Source: Bacidia rubella (lineage: Eukaryota; Ascomycota; Lecanoromycetes; Lecanorales; Ramalinaceae). Taken from it: a DNA stretch of 64,000 bases. A program made the translations under genes and the position numbers. The notes under the pieces are model-generated. The model saw only the letters and a list, made by a program, of their open reading frames with translations, was not told the DNA's origin and ran no database searches. Shown here one piece after another: positions 11,796-22,866 of this stretch; position 1 is the stretch's first letter, and the number at the start of each line of letters is the position of its first letter. The stretch is from the NCBI GenBank assembly GCA_032158265.1, contig JAVTIF010000023.1, forward strand, positions 186,001-250,000, written 5' to 3'.

Positions 11796-12449
11796 ATGAA
11801 TCAACATTGGGATCGAGCGACTGTCTACACCTCCGCGCTCATCGTCAATACTTTATCTCACAACACTAACGCCACTACCAGTGGTGGACTACGACATAAT
11901 ATTACCGCTTTCACACGGTATGAATGAAGTAGAGATGGACTTAGCACTCCTATTGATCCACTGGTCTTCCGCTTCTTCCGCCTCCTTGATCTCAAAAACG
12001 AACAATTTTTGCGTTTAGTATATCCTTGCTGACACCCTTCGTCAAAAGGCTCGCTATCGCCTCAATGCAAAAGCTCGCCGATCAGCTTCGCCAGCGCAGC
12101 ACTGCGATAGCTTGCTTCGACACCATGATGACTGTTGGCCAGCTACCAAGTCAACTTCACAGGAGAAACTTAGCGTATCGCAGATACAAGCGCAAGGTTC
12201 TTCAACGCTGGTATCTTCCATTAAAACAGCAGAAGTAAGGTGACAGAGGAAATTGATCAACCTTTTCATCAGCAAATTAGATATTCACAAGTATCTTATC
12301 TTGCAGCTACGCAAGCGGATCGGCGGCTGTCTGGATGTTTCAACATGTTTCACTCTATGTATAGACGCTTGACTTACTATGTTAAGCCAACATACCTAGG
12401 CCATCAACTTGTTCCAGCCACCTGTAATCTCAAGCTCTTGATGTACTAG
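11796..12449 (+). CDS. Tentative three-exon orphan protein
   Basis: Exons 11796..11917, 12019..12234 and 12281..12449 join in consistent phase at two GT-AG introns (101 bp, GTATGA...TTTAG; 46 bp, GTAAGG...ATTAG) to give 168 aa. Support is limited to open frames, splice motifs and phase. No domain is recognised. A second frame through exon 2 (Tyr-Ile-Leu-Ala-Asp-Thr start) is also open and also compatible with the splice sites, so the frame is uncertain. It could be an artefact or a decayed gene. Confidence 0.28.
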
Positions 12450-12606
12450 TAAAGTGAAGCTTGAACTTCATAGCGTGCGCGTCCAGGTACTATATCGCAC
12501 GGGGTGAGTGGTGCAAAACTATTCGACTACGACGTAACGAATTTCGGGCAAAGCTTGGGAAATGAGATACACAGCCAGGCTAATCTGAATCTTTGCATGA
12601 CAAAGT

Positions 12607-13224
12607 ATGCGACCTCAATATTGGATCCTCTATATCCTGGCAGCTCTTCCCCGCATCTCGACGCTGTTCATAAACTTTACAATCAACGAAAAGCCAGCCA
12701 ATAGCGACCACTGTGCGTCTCTAGGCTCGCCAATTGAGCTTCCAGATTCCTCAGTTGATGCTACACCTTCAAGCAATCTGGACTACACGCCCTGGCCACA
12801 AACGCCCTTTCGCCACGACTTCACTTCGCTTCATGCAAATGTCTACCTCAGTATCGCACTTTATAGGCCGCAGATGGGTTACCCACCAATCGTGATGGCG
12901 AACATACAAGAAGTCTTGAATGATTTCATAGAAGAAATAGAGGACAGATACGGTGTTGCAATCGTCTCAGACACGTCTTTGTCCAGAAAGGCCACGAACG
13001 ATACTAACCCTAACGTAAAGGATGGTGAAGACGACAATGGCAGAATTACAGTAAGAAGCATTGAGGCAAAGTCCCTCGACCCAGAATCTGCGGTCAGATA
13101 CTCCTTCCTGTACTCGAGACCGCTTTTCTCCAGTGGAATCGATACCGAGTTAGTCTTGCCTTCCCTTTTCCATCAATTCGCACAAATGTGTCGCTCTTCG
13201 CCTTCCCTCATTCTTGCAGCATAG
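12607..13224 (+). CDS. Small secreted protein, hypothetical
   Basis: Single exon, 205 aa. MRPQYWILYILAALPRISTLF is a likely signal peptide. The mature chain has few Cys. It shows PFRHDFTSLHANVYLSIALY, a helix-like MANIQEVLNDFIEEIED, a spacer, then ITVRSIEAKSLDPESAVRYSFLYS. This order (strand, helix of about 15-20 residues, loop, paired strands) resembles a common but unnamed class of ascomycete secreted proteins; that comparison is from memory and is not a domain hit. Function unknown. Confidence 0.5.
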   Translation: MRPQYWILYILAALPRISTLFINFTINEKPANSDHCASLGSPIELPDSSVDATPSSNLDYTPWPQTPFRHDFTSLHANVYLSIALYRPQMGYPPIVMANIQEVLNDFIEEIEDRYGVAIVSDTSLSRKATNDTNPNVKDGEDDNGRITVRSIEAKSLDPESAVRYSFLYSRPLFSSGIDTELVLPSLFHQFAQMCRSSPSLILAA

Positions 13225-14040
13225 ACCCTATCACATATCCTATCATGTCTGCCACATACGTCACCCATCCTCACTAATGCCTCTGTAGACTCGCCGTCGC
13301 ATCTATCCGAGACTTGGCTCTTCAACTCAACAGGCATGGACCCAGCAGTCTCTGCGTTGGAACGACGGAGAGAACGAGAGGACCAGGTAGTGGAACTTTA
13401 AGAGTGGTGGGAAGTTGGGAGTTTAATATTTATCCTTTGGGAAGACCTGTGGCTGAAGCATGATCGCATCAACAAGCCTATGAAACCGGGAATCCGATTT
13501 GAAAAGCATGAGACAAGAGGCTCTTTGTGACGGGTCAAATGCACCTTTCTAGACTGGAACCCAACCAATAGCCAGCAAAAAGCAACTATTGGAACACGCA
13601 CAGGTAGAATGATCCATTTCTAGGGCACTCTACCTTCTTCTCGACGTGCACCTTTGCATCTTGCAGGAACATCAAGATTGTACCAGACTTGACGGAGCTC
13701 GAGCAAAACTCGACAAAGGTCTTCGTCTACTGAAAATCTGATCAGGGGTTCCATTTTTCCATTTAGTTATTCTCAACTATTGCCATTCCAAACCCTGCGA
13801 TCCCGTACACATCACCATTCCACCTCCATTCACCTTTTCTTTTACACAGATTTACTCCTTCTATGAACTTTCAAAAACGCTGACTCTGCAGAATTTTGAC
13901 CGTCAAAACAACATCTGATCACGAAAAGTAACTCCATTGTCACCTTTCATCTCCACCTACATCAATCAAATTGCACGAACGACTTCTCAACTAGGGCCTC
14001 ACCCGCTTTGCAAGATACTCCTTCACGGATAAAAACAAAC
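13225..14040. other. Intergenic region, no convincing gene
   Basis: A 67-codon minus-strand frame at 13398..13601 starts with a hydrophobic stretch but has no other support. Nothing else is recognised. Confidence 0.35.
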
Positions 14041-14049
14041 ACCACGACT

Positions 14050-14270
14050 ACTACCTCCACCGAATACCCTAAGGATCCTAGCTCAGTACAGAAAAACCAT
14101 CATCGAACTTCCACGCGACTTCGTCGTGGACAAACTCCTGTAGAACTCGGCAACATATCGTCCGTTGCAGCGAACGAGACGAGGCCCTAAAGAACTACGG
14201 CTTTTCAACACATCAAGGGCGACACTACTATAGACCCGCAGTCATCGTCGAAGAGTGGGCTTGACAGTGA
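14050..14270 (+). pseudogene. Frameshifted gene relic
   Basis: Two protein-like segments lie in different + frames. One encodes TIIELPRDFVVDKLL and runs into a TAG at about 14141. The next frame continues with RQHIVRCSERDEALKNYGF, then HQGRHYYRPAVIVEEW, up to a TGA at about 14251. Together they read like the coiled-coil and tail of one protein with a frameshift between them and no room for an intron. A third frame is also open locally and ends in a Ser/Asp-rich stretch. No family is recognised. The simplest reading is a decayed fragment. Confidence 0.4.
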
Positions 14271-14389
14271 TGGTGAGGTGACTCAGTCAGACCGACTCAA
14301 TACAAGTCACCCTTTTTCACACAATGGTCGTTTTGTACAAAGGTTTCGTCGTATGGCCGAGAACGAGCCAATAGTGGGAAACTAGGAGG

Positions 14390-15481
14390 AAGGAAAGCAA
14401 AGACGCGAGGGAGGAAAGAACAGTGATAGATGATTTGGCCTTGGTAAATGCTCTGACATTTCTTTGTTATCAAACACAACGCGGCGAACTAGCTGAATGC
14501 TACCTATTCTGCGGTCATCGCAAGCTGAGCGTGAAGTCCTGCCTCGCCCTCTCCTCTGACACCATAGGCTTTTCCCCTTCCCACATTAGGCGAATCTCTC
14601 TCCATTTTCTCCTAATCTGGTCAGCAGCATTCTAAGGCTTTTAAGGGGCTTTCGCTCCCGTAAGCAAGCCCAAAGTACATACTCTTCCGCTCTTTACCCA
14701 TTCCTGCTTATCCTTACCCATCTCTCCCTCTCTGAGCCAACCCACTTTCCCAGACAACAGGCTTCCTTGCGCTGGGTTCCTCCGGGGTATTGGTGGTGCG
14801 CCTCTATGAAAACCCATGCGTTCGAGCAAATAAGCCAGATATGTCGCCTGCACTGAAGACAGCAGCCAGCGAATAATATACAAGATGCACACAGCTTTCT
14901 CAGAATGTGTTCGCGCTAAGTTGAAGAAAATCTTTCGTCGAGTCAGGACTAGCAGTATTCGTTGTAGTTTAGCTTCTCTTTCGATGAATCGAGGATTGAG
15001 ATTAAAGGACACTCTAGTCAACGCGTCGACCTAGGACGCTACTGGATGTAGAAGGCAGGACAGAGACCGATCTTCAGATCTTAAGGTCGTTGGTCAGATG
15101 GGGAAGTGGCACCGATTTGTCTATCGCTCTGCGAGTCCGTGAAGTAGAGCCAAAGGAGAATGATGGATGGTATGCACGTGTTCCATGAATTGGGTAGATT
15201 TGGCAAGACATACTGTGGGAAAGTGTTTGTTGATGATGGAGGCTGTGATGAAAGCCTGTCCTCTTCATACTTCGCAAAGCTGGTATGCTGCTGAGAGGGT
15301 GCATGTCCCCTCGAGGTTGTTTGTCAAGGAGCTAACATCCTGAGTGGAGTCTCGCTGTGAGTAACGAGCTATCTAGCTATTAGCGCGAAACACTTCTTGT
15401 AGAGGTGAACCTCTAACACAAACCTGTGGGACTGTCTCTAAAGTGGTGAAAATAGAAGTGATGCAGCTTCGGCGCACTCCT
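14390..15481. other. Intergenic region, no convincing gene
   Basis: Several 60-126-codon frames occur on both strands (for example 14641..15021 on the minus strand) but none has a domain or splice support. Confidence 0.35.
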
Positions 15482-17894
15482 TTATACCAAACTGACAGCC
15501 GAGAAGTAAGCCATCAGCAATGTCCCGCAAGATACTAAAAAGGCTGCCATCCCAGTAGCCCCTTGTACATCATCACGAAATTTCCACCAGACGATAAGAA
15601 ATAGCGTTGCGGCGAGTACGAGAGAACTGGTGATAGCCTTCATCACCCAGCTCATATTCCACTCTTCTTCAAGTTCAACGCCCCACCCCAAGCCGTACTG
15701 ATAAGGTGGGCATACAGTAAGCTTAGTCTTTTCTTTCTTCGGGAAGCGCTTCAGCCAGACTTGTTGGACGGGGAGGTTGTTGCCTTCCTCTTCTGCCTCA
15801 TGTGGATGGTTGAGTAGGTGCTCGAGACCGTTACGACCTACATAAGGCTCAAGATCTGGAGGTGCCGGATCGATGTCGTAAGCAGTATCGCATTTGGGTG
15901 AAGTATGATCCTTGTGGCATGCACTCGGATTGTATCTCTGAGGAAGGATGTCTTTCGCAGAGAGCAACACTACACGTTCGCGGGGGTGACGCTCAATCTA
16001 AAGCGGCAATGAGCTGGGAGCCTGAAGTCAATATCGTACTACTGACCTTTCTGAAGTTGACTGACGCAAGCTTGCGCAATGAGACGAAGCGCGATATTGT
16101 CCCTTGGTGACTCAAGTAAATGCTTTTGAGCATGTTGAAAAGTTGGAAGTCAGACCGGACATCTTCAATGTTAAGCTGCTTGAGTCGCAATGTGTCATGC
16201 TTCCTGCTGATACATAGCAGGAGAAACCTTTTATCAATTTCTGGATTGTTGCCATGTTGAGAGCCAAGTTTAGTAGCATTGTCTATGTTGGTGCTAGTTG
16301 CATCGATGTTTTGCATGCTCCGTACGTGCAATGAATCGGGTGAGTTCTCAAAGCTGGACAACTCTAATGGTTCGCCACTAGATGAATCGCCAGAAGCTGT
16401 GTCGGTATACTGCGTGATGCCTTCTGAGCCTTGCGTGCTGTTATTCAGCTGATAGAAATCCAGACTGCTACGCAGATCTTCCGCTGCGCCGGGGCGTAGC
16501 TCTTTAAAGTCGTCCCAGAGCGGAGCACCACAACGACACGTCCACCGGATCCGTTTTCTCCCAGGCTCAACCGGTGGTTCTCGATGACTAATTAGATAGT
16601 TAACCAGAGTGGCCCCAATAATAGCGATATGATATAGCCTGTTGAAACCCGCCCTTGTACAAGTCTGCAGTCTTCTGAGTTTATCAGTGGTACCTGGTAC
16701 ATGGAATTGATCATCTACTTCGTGGACGACGTTGCGCTGGGGTTCCGACGACACTATGGTAGAGGCTGGCGGTTGTCCAGCTATTTCGTTGTCACGCTCT
16801 TTTTCAGTACGGTTGTCTTTGCCAGCTTGGCTTTGACTTGTGCTTTTGTTATCATCTGTGGTTGATTGCTTTCGTTCGACACCTCCGGGATGATGGGCCG
16901 CTTGATTTACGGGCGTAGACGCAAGAGCTGGCAGAACGACTGCATCTTGCCTCAAATCATTGCGTATCGCCTCACCCAGCTCCGACAGAGAATTCTCATC
17001 CATTATATTGCCCTGAACAAAGGCTTTTTGGTTGGCAAAAGTCTGTGAGCCAGTAGACGTCATGTATTTGGTGACATCGCCTTTCATAACGAGGGCCTCA
17101 AGATCGGCAATGGTTCCTTCATCGTCTGAGCCACTCCTCGCATATTGTTTTCCTTCTGTGAGTTTCCCTTCAGTCCTAGCTGTTGGACTACTGTCTCCGA
17201 CGCTTTTTCGACGTTCTGCAATTATGTCGATTTGGCTCAGTGCATCGCGTATGGCTTCATCGGAACGCCGGTTTGGGTTAATCCTCCTATTCGAGAAGCG
17301 GAGCGTGGGGAGCATGGGGAGATCCCTGGGAGCGACTTGGTCTCGTCTACTGCGACTCCTTTGGAGGTTTTTTTCTCTCCCTTTATCCACGCTCGATGAT
17401 ATCGGTCCTTTGGATGGACCCTCGGACGAGGGCTCTGTAGACATGGGAGACGAAGGTTCTGTAGACCAGGGAGACCAAGATTCTGCAGACGAGCAATCTG
17501 CCGAGGAAGAGGCGTCGGTGTTATTGCCTGACGCATTCTTGGAGCGAGAGGAAACACCAATTGGCCTCTGTTTCTTAGTCTTTGCTGGGAAGGCAGAAGG
17601 TTTTAAATCGGCCACATTAAAAGACTTGCTTCCTCTTTTTGCACTAGGGTGTCTGGAGGAGAGCGTTGTAGGGGGCAGTGGAATTCTCCGTGGCTCATGT
17701 GGAAGAATATGTTGCGATGGGTAGTACGTATGCAAAAACGCTGTTTGAGGGCGCGGATACGAGTTCCAGCGGCGCAAAGGTGAGAACATGTTGATGTTCT
17801 CGTGCCCTTCGGAGGTCGTCTTTGGCGTCCTCTTGCTCACTCGATCGTCTCCTGACAAGCTCTCTGACTCAATTCTGTCGCTTCTGTGCTGCAT
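15482..17894 (-). CDS. Conserved fungal hypothetical with two C-terminal TM helices
   Basis: Two exons, 17894..16047 and 15997..15482, with a 49-bp intron (GTCAGT...TTTAG); 787 aa. The N-terminal 400 residues are Ser/Arg-rich and probably disordered. A globular region starts at about residue 420 and holds RKRIRWTCRCGAPLWDDF, a Cys-X-Cys-Gly segment with an ELRPGAAEDL continuation. This occurs in a large family of fungal proteins of unknown function. Next is FLLLCISRKHDTLRLKQLNI, then a stretch across the junction (SVNFRK|IERHPRERVVLL). LNHPHEAEE and LTVCPPYQYGLGWGVELEE precede two membrane helices (about 710-732 and 745-770). The order matches that family well. It is probably membrane-anchored with a cytosolic N-terminus. 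Function unknown. Confidence 0.8.
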
Positions 17895-18727
17895 CTTAGC
17901 AACAATAGTCGACCTCCAAAGATTAGATAGGAGCCTCGATGTAGAAGCGCAGGCTCGATCTTGAAGGTAATGAGATGATAATCAAGCTACGAAAGAGTGG
18001 CTGGTGTAGATCATATATTCGTGGAACTGGAGATTTATCATGTGTAGAAGGAACTTCGGGGGAAGATGAAATTGCTAGCTGTCAGCCTTGCCGACTGGAA
18101 CAGCGTCAAGTCAGCCAATAAAGGAATGCAGGACCGTGGCTGCGCCTTTGAGGCTTCGCGCCCCCCAGGGCAGCGCCACATTTTTCGACCATCGCCGACT
18201 TTATCAGTTGCGATCTTCTGACGATGGGCCAGAATACAAGATAAGGGCGACTCTATCGTCTCATCACCGTGGCAGGAGCAGAGCGGAGGGCATTTCCGTC
18301 GACAGCGAAGTTGAAACGCGGCGTCGGGATTTTCGTCCGCACTAGATCCTATCGCCGGCCGCTCGCAAGGTTTTATGCAGGAATATGCAGGACACTATGT
18401 TAGGATAATGCACGACTTAGGGCAAGGGTCTGCCGAACAGCCGTGGTAACTCGGTTAGAAAGGCAAGAGCGTTTCCGCAAGCGAAGAGGATGGGATTTAG
18501 TACGTCCGTAAGAGTATTTTGTGCGGAGTATACGGCATGGACTACTTTCTTCCTACAGTCGAAGTTCTTCACCTTCTCATATACCCGTCCAACAAACACC
18601 CATATTGTAGGTTTTAATGCAGACAGTGCTGGGCATCGACGTCAGGGACGGCTAGCGGAGGTGGGAACGGAGTTTACCGACTGGGACTGAGAGGCTTGAT
18701 TCATTGGAGGTTCTTCAATCTGCCACC
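17895..18727. other. Divergent promoter region
   Basis: Separates the conserved hypothetical (minus) from the MFS gene (plus), so it should hold both promoters. Small open frames have no support. No TATA box is obvious. Confidence 0.4.
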
Positions 18728-18731
18728 ATGA
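18728..18731 (+). other. Four-nucleotide first coding exon
   Basis: ATGA followed directly by GTAAGATC. Splicing to 18842 rebuilds Met-Ser-Thr-Glu-Leu-Pro. Reading on without this splice gives frames that do not meet exon 2 in phase. Confidence 0.6.
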
Positions 18732-20748
18732 GTAAGATCATCAATTCCAACACTCTTACCAGGTGTCGCATTGGCTTCGGAATATCATGCCTTCTCAATG
18801 GCATCAGACCTCATCGCAGTGTCACTAACAAAGATGCACAGGCACTGAATTGCCATTGGCGAAAGCCCTGAGTACTGAAGAGCCACGAAAAGACAGAGTC
18901 GTCTCTGCCCTCTACACCGGCCACGATGCAGACCTCCATAGATCAAGCATAGCACCAATCACCCCGAATGCTCAACCTCAATTACCATCTAAGGACTCTC
19001 AGCATCCGCCTCAACATGACTCCTACCTCTCAGAACTTCCTCCCATCACCGTAGCACCATCGGCGCGGTCAAGTGCACCCTCACAGTCCTCAGAAGCATC
19101 TACCTACGTAGGTCTGCAGGCTGCACCTCATGACAATGAAGATAGCGCATCCTCGGCGCCATCGAGCCACGCGAAAGGACAAGACATAGAAGCACAGCCC
19201 GGGGCGCTATCAAACGAGAAGGATGCAGAAGCAGAAGCCCAAGACCCCAACATTGTTGACTTTGAAGGCCCCGATGACCCACAGAATGCGCGGAACTGGT
19301 CATCGAAGAAGAAATGGTCGAATATACTCGTCATATCATCCATCACCTTCCTCACGTACGTCCTCCTTCTCCTGCACACCTCCCACCACTAATGTCTTGT
19401 TAGACCCCTCGCATCCTCCATGTTCGCCCCCGGCGTGGCTGAAGTCATGTCAGAATTCAATTCCGACAATGAACAACTCGCCTCATTTGTCGTCTCCATC
19501 TACGTGCTGGGCTACGCTTTCGGCCCAATCATCCTAGCTCCCCTCTCCGAACTTTACGGACGACTCCCGCTCTATCATGTGTCTAATGTGGGCTTCATCG
19601 TCTTCACTGTCGCATGTGCCTTAGCCACCAACCTCAATATGCTGATTGGCTTCCGCTTCATCGAAGGCTTGTTTGGGTCTTGCCCACTCACAATAGGCGG
19701 AGGCACGATAGCAGATATGATCGTACAAGAAAAGAGAGGAGCAGTCATGGCAATATGGGCTTTAGGACCTTTGATGGGTCCCGTCATAGGCCCTGTGGCA
19801 GGGGGGTACCTCTCTGACGCAGCCGGCTGGCGTTGGGTCTTCTGGGTGATTGCAATCGCTGTACGTTCTTTCTCTCGCACCTCTCTCTCGTCTCACCACA
19901 CTAACTCACCCCAGGCCGGCGTTATCGCCGTTTTCGGTCTCTTCGTAATGCGCGAGACCTACCCCATCACAATCCTCGAACACAAAGCCGCCAAGCTCCG
20001 CAAATCCACCGGCAACCCCTCCCTCCGCTCAAAGATGGCTCTCCCCTACACGCCCTTCCAACTCTTCAAGATCTCCATAGTCCGCCCTTTGAAACTCATG
20101 GTCTTCTCCCCTATCGTCCTCGCCCTTTCCACATACATGGCAGTCGTCTACGGCTACCTCTACCTACTCTTCACCACCATCAACGAAGTCTTCGCCTCCT
20201 CATATCACTTCTCCCAAGGCTCTGTCGGGCTCACATACCTCGGCATCGGTATCGGATCGCTTTTGGGCACCATCATCTTCGGCATCCTCTCTGACAAGCT
20301 ATTGAAATACCTTACCACCAAAGACCCCGCCGGGGAGCAGAAACCCGAATATCGTCTCCCGCCCATGATCCCTGGCAGTCTCGTCATCCCCATCGGCCTC
20401 TTCATCTACGGTTGGACGGCAGAAAACGAAGTCCATTGGATTGCGCCCATCATCGGCACGTCCCTCGTTGGCTTCGGGTTGCTGGCCACCTTCATGCCGA
20501 TCCAGACGTATCTGGTTGATGCATTCACAGTCTATGCGGCCAGTGCGCTTGCGGCGAACGCAATCCTCAGATCCCTTGTGGGAGCGCTTCTGCCGCTTGC
20601 GGGGCGGAGTATGTATCAGACGCTGGGGCTGGGGTGGGGCAATAGTCTATTGGCGTTTATTGCCCTTGCGATGTGTCCGATTCCGATCGTGTTTTGGAGG
20701 TATGGAGAGAGGATTAGGAAGAGTGAGCGGTTTCAGGTGAAATTGTGA
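18728..20748 (+). CDS. MFS transporter, 12-TM DHA1-type drug exporter
   Basis: Four exons: 18728..18731, 18842..19355, 19404..19860 and 19915..20748; 602 aa. The first exon is only 4 nt (ATGA) before a strong GTAAGA donor; the 110-bp intron ends CACTAACAAAGATGCACAG. The later introns are 48 and 54 bp. The start is favoured by the CCACC context and phase agreement; exon 2 has no ATG near its beginning. The N-terminal 150 residues are Ser/Pro/Glu-rich and end in the DHA1 signature FEGPDDPQNARNWSSKKKW. Twelve helices follow. Motif A-like GPIILAPLSELYGRLPLY and motif C GPLMGPVIGPVAGGYL are present. Such proteins export polyamines, fungicides or toxins by proton antiport. No metabolite cluster is adjacent. 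Confidence 0.9.
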
Positions 20749-21522
20749 AAGTCAAGGGTGGGTGGGAGAGGAGGCAGTGGGAAGGGAGAGAGTGTGGGAA
20801 AATGAGAAAGGTATGTGTATGATGTATGCTTAATGTGGGACGAGATGGGCAATTGTCTGGTAGTTGGCTGTTTGCTTTGAAGGGCATTGCATTCCATGGC
20901 TTTGCTTTGCTTCGCTTCGCATCGCATTGCGTGAGGATGTCTTAGCTGGTGACGACAGCATGAAAACGATAGCTAGCATGACACTGGCAAATATGTAAAC
21001 GTAGCAATCAATCTTTATTGAACCACTCTCGTTCTCGTCCCTTTTTTTTCTACCGCTTTCTGAACCTATCGCTCTCATGTATACACGCGCGCACCTCACC
21101 ACCCCCCCATCTCGATACTCAGTTTACCCGGTCGCACTGGTGATGGTGACCTAGCACGTGGTATCGAACTCAGAAGTTAGGTATGTCAGAAGGGCATGTT
21201 AAACTTAAGCGGCTTTGCGTTAAGTTGAGAGAGCGCGATTCGTTTTCTCCCCATCCCCCTGTGCAAGAACATGGCTTTAGGGGAATGAAAAAGAATACAT
21301 GACGATTGTTTGTTTTATCTACTTGAGTACTCGGACGCTTTATGTACATGAAACCAATGGAATGGACGGGCAGGAACTTGGCGCAAAAAAAAGGGGGGGG
21401 GCTTGAGACTAGTAATTATGCACGGTGAACCGTCATAGCTCTCTCACTCTCGACCATGCTCCCGTTCCCCCCCAAACCCCCCCTTATCCCACCCCCCAGT
21501 TTGTCCCACCCACCCTCCCCCT
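20749..21522. other. Convergent 3' region between MFS gene and SDH2
   Basis: Holds the 3' UTRs of two convergent genes. Runs of A and G occur at about 21386-21402 and C-rich runs at about 21468-21500. No coding structure. Confidence 0.45.
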
Positions 21523-22512
21523 TCAAGCAAAAGCCATACTCTTCTTAATCTCCGCAATCGCCTTCCCCGGGTTCAACCCCTTCGGACAAGTCCTCGAGCA
21601 ATTCAGAATAGTATGGCACCGATAAAGACTCATACTATTATCCAGCATCTCCTTCCTCTCTCCCATTCTCTCATCCCTACTATCCGCCAACCACCGATAA
21701 CTCTGCAATAACACCGCAGGGCCCAGGTACTCCTCGCTGTTCCACCAGTACGACGGGCAGGAGGTGCTGCAGCATGCGCACAGGATGCATTCGTAGAGTC
21801 CGTCCATTTTCTTGCGTTCCTCGGGTGATTGTCGGTATTCGCGCCCGTCGGGGGCGGGGGTGCTGCGTTGTAGGTACGGTTTTATGGATTTGTATTGTTT
21901 GTAGAATTGGGTTAGGTCTGGGACGAGGTCTTTTACTACGTAGGTGTGCGGGAGGGGGTAGATGCGGGCTTCGTGGGAGGTGGAGGTGGGGATGCGGCCT
22001 GTGAACAGGGTTTGTCAGTACAATCTTCTTGTACAGTACACCTTACCATGGTTGCGAGAATACTTTGTGGGAACGTGGGGGCACGTACATAGACAAGCCA
22101 GCGTATTCACCCCATCGATGTTCATAGCGCAACTCCCACAGATTCCTTCTCTACAACTCCTCCTGAATGTAAGCGTCGGGTCAACTTCATTCTTGATCCT
22201 GATCAGTGCGTCCAGCACCATCGGCCCCGTCTTGTTCAGATCCAGCGTGTAAGACTGCATCTTGGGCTTCTCACTTGGCCGCTCCGGCGACCATCGGTAG
22301 ATGTGGAATGTTTTCGTCTTCGCCTTGGGTCCTTGGTCAATTTCGTTGATTGTGGAGGTCTTGGATGGTGGGATTGGTGGCTGGGTTGAGGACATTGCTT
22401 CGCCGAGTTTGGAGATGGGTTCGACTGTTGCGTAGGTGCGGGCGAGGGGAGGGTGAGGGAGGTGGCGGGTTGAGGAGAGGAGACGCGACGTTGTTGTGCG
22501 GAGGGCCGCCAT
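21523..22512 (-). CDS. SDH2: Succinate dehydrogenase iron-sulfur subunit
   Basis: Two exons, 22512..22089 and 21998..21523, with a 90-bp intron (GTACGT...TTCACAG); 299 aa, normal for fungal SdhB. The N-terminus is an Arg/Ser/Thr-rich mitochondrial targeting sequence ending near RTYA. The [2Fe-2S] site is CREGICGSCAMNIDGVNTLAC, with its fourth Cys near the junction. The [4Fe-4S] site is CILCACCSTSCP, and the [3Fe-4S] ligands are CHTILNC and CSRTCPKGLNP. The protein is the electron-transfer subunit of complex II in the inner mitochondrial membrane, passing electrons from the FAD subunit to ubiquinone. The conserved His of CHTIL, the Pro of CPSYWW and the Asn of WWN, all positions where carboxamide (SDHI) resistance changes occur in plant pathogens, are wild type. 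Confidence 0.97.
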
Positions 22513-22866
22513 TATGAGTGTAAGTGCTGAGAGCGGAGATTGAGTGGGTTGAGATGTCTTGCGACAATGGGTAGTGGATTGTTTGGTGATAGTAGGTGCG
22601 TTGTTGGTTGAAAGATCGTTGATGATGATATGGAGGCGAAATCGACGCTAGTAGTTGAGCCGAGGCTTTTCCGCATTGGGATTGGGGTGTAAGCAAATTG
22701 CTTGGGGTGTGATTGGCTGGTGTGCTTTTCCTACTTTCTTCGTATTAAAACTGTGCGACAACCTGGTCTACACTGCAACATTCTCTACAGTTGATTGTTT
22801 AACGCAGCTCAGCATGGGCAAACTGAGCGACAAGTCTTCTAACGATGTAGGTGTTGCTTGAAATAC
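22513..22866. promoter_or_regulatory. Shared divergent promoter, SDH2 / DPBB protein
   Basis: 354 bp between two start codons facing apart. It must contain both transcription starts unless a 5' UTR intron exists. No specific element is recognised. Confidence 0.4.

Noticed and set aside
8118..20748. Possible secondary-metabolite cluster (two MFS exporters and a methyltransferase)
   Set aside because: No polyketide synthase, peptide synthetase, terpene cyclase, P450 or cluster regulator lies in the window.
20830..21102. Minus-strand ORF downstream of the MFS gene
   Set aside because: Contains a simple GCTTTGCTTTGC-type repeat and lies in a convergent 3' region; no coding support.
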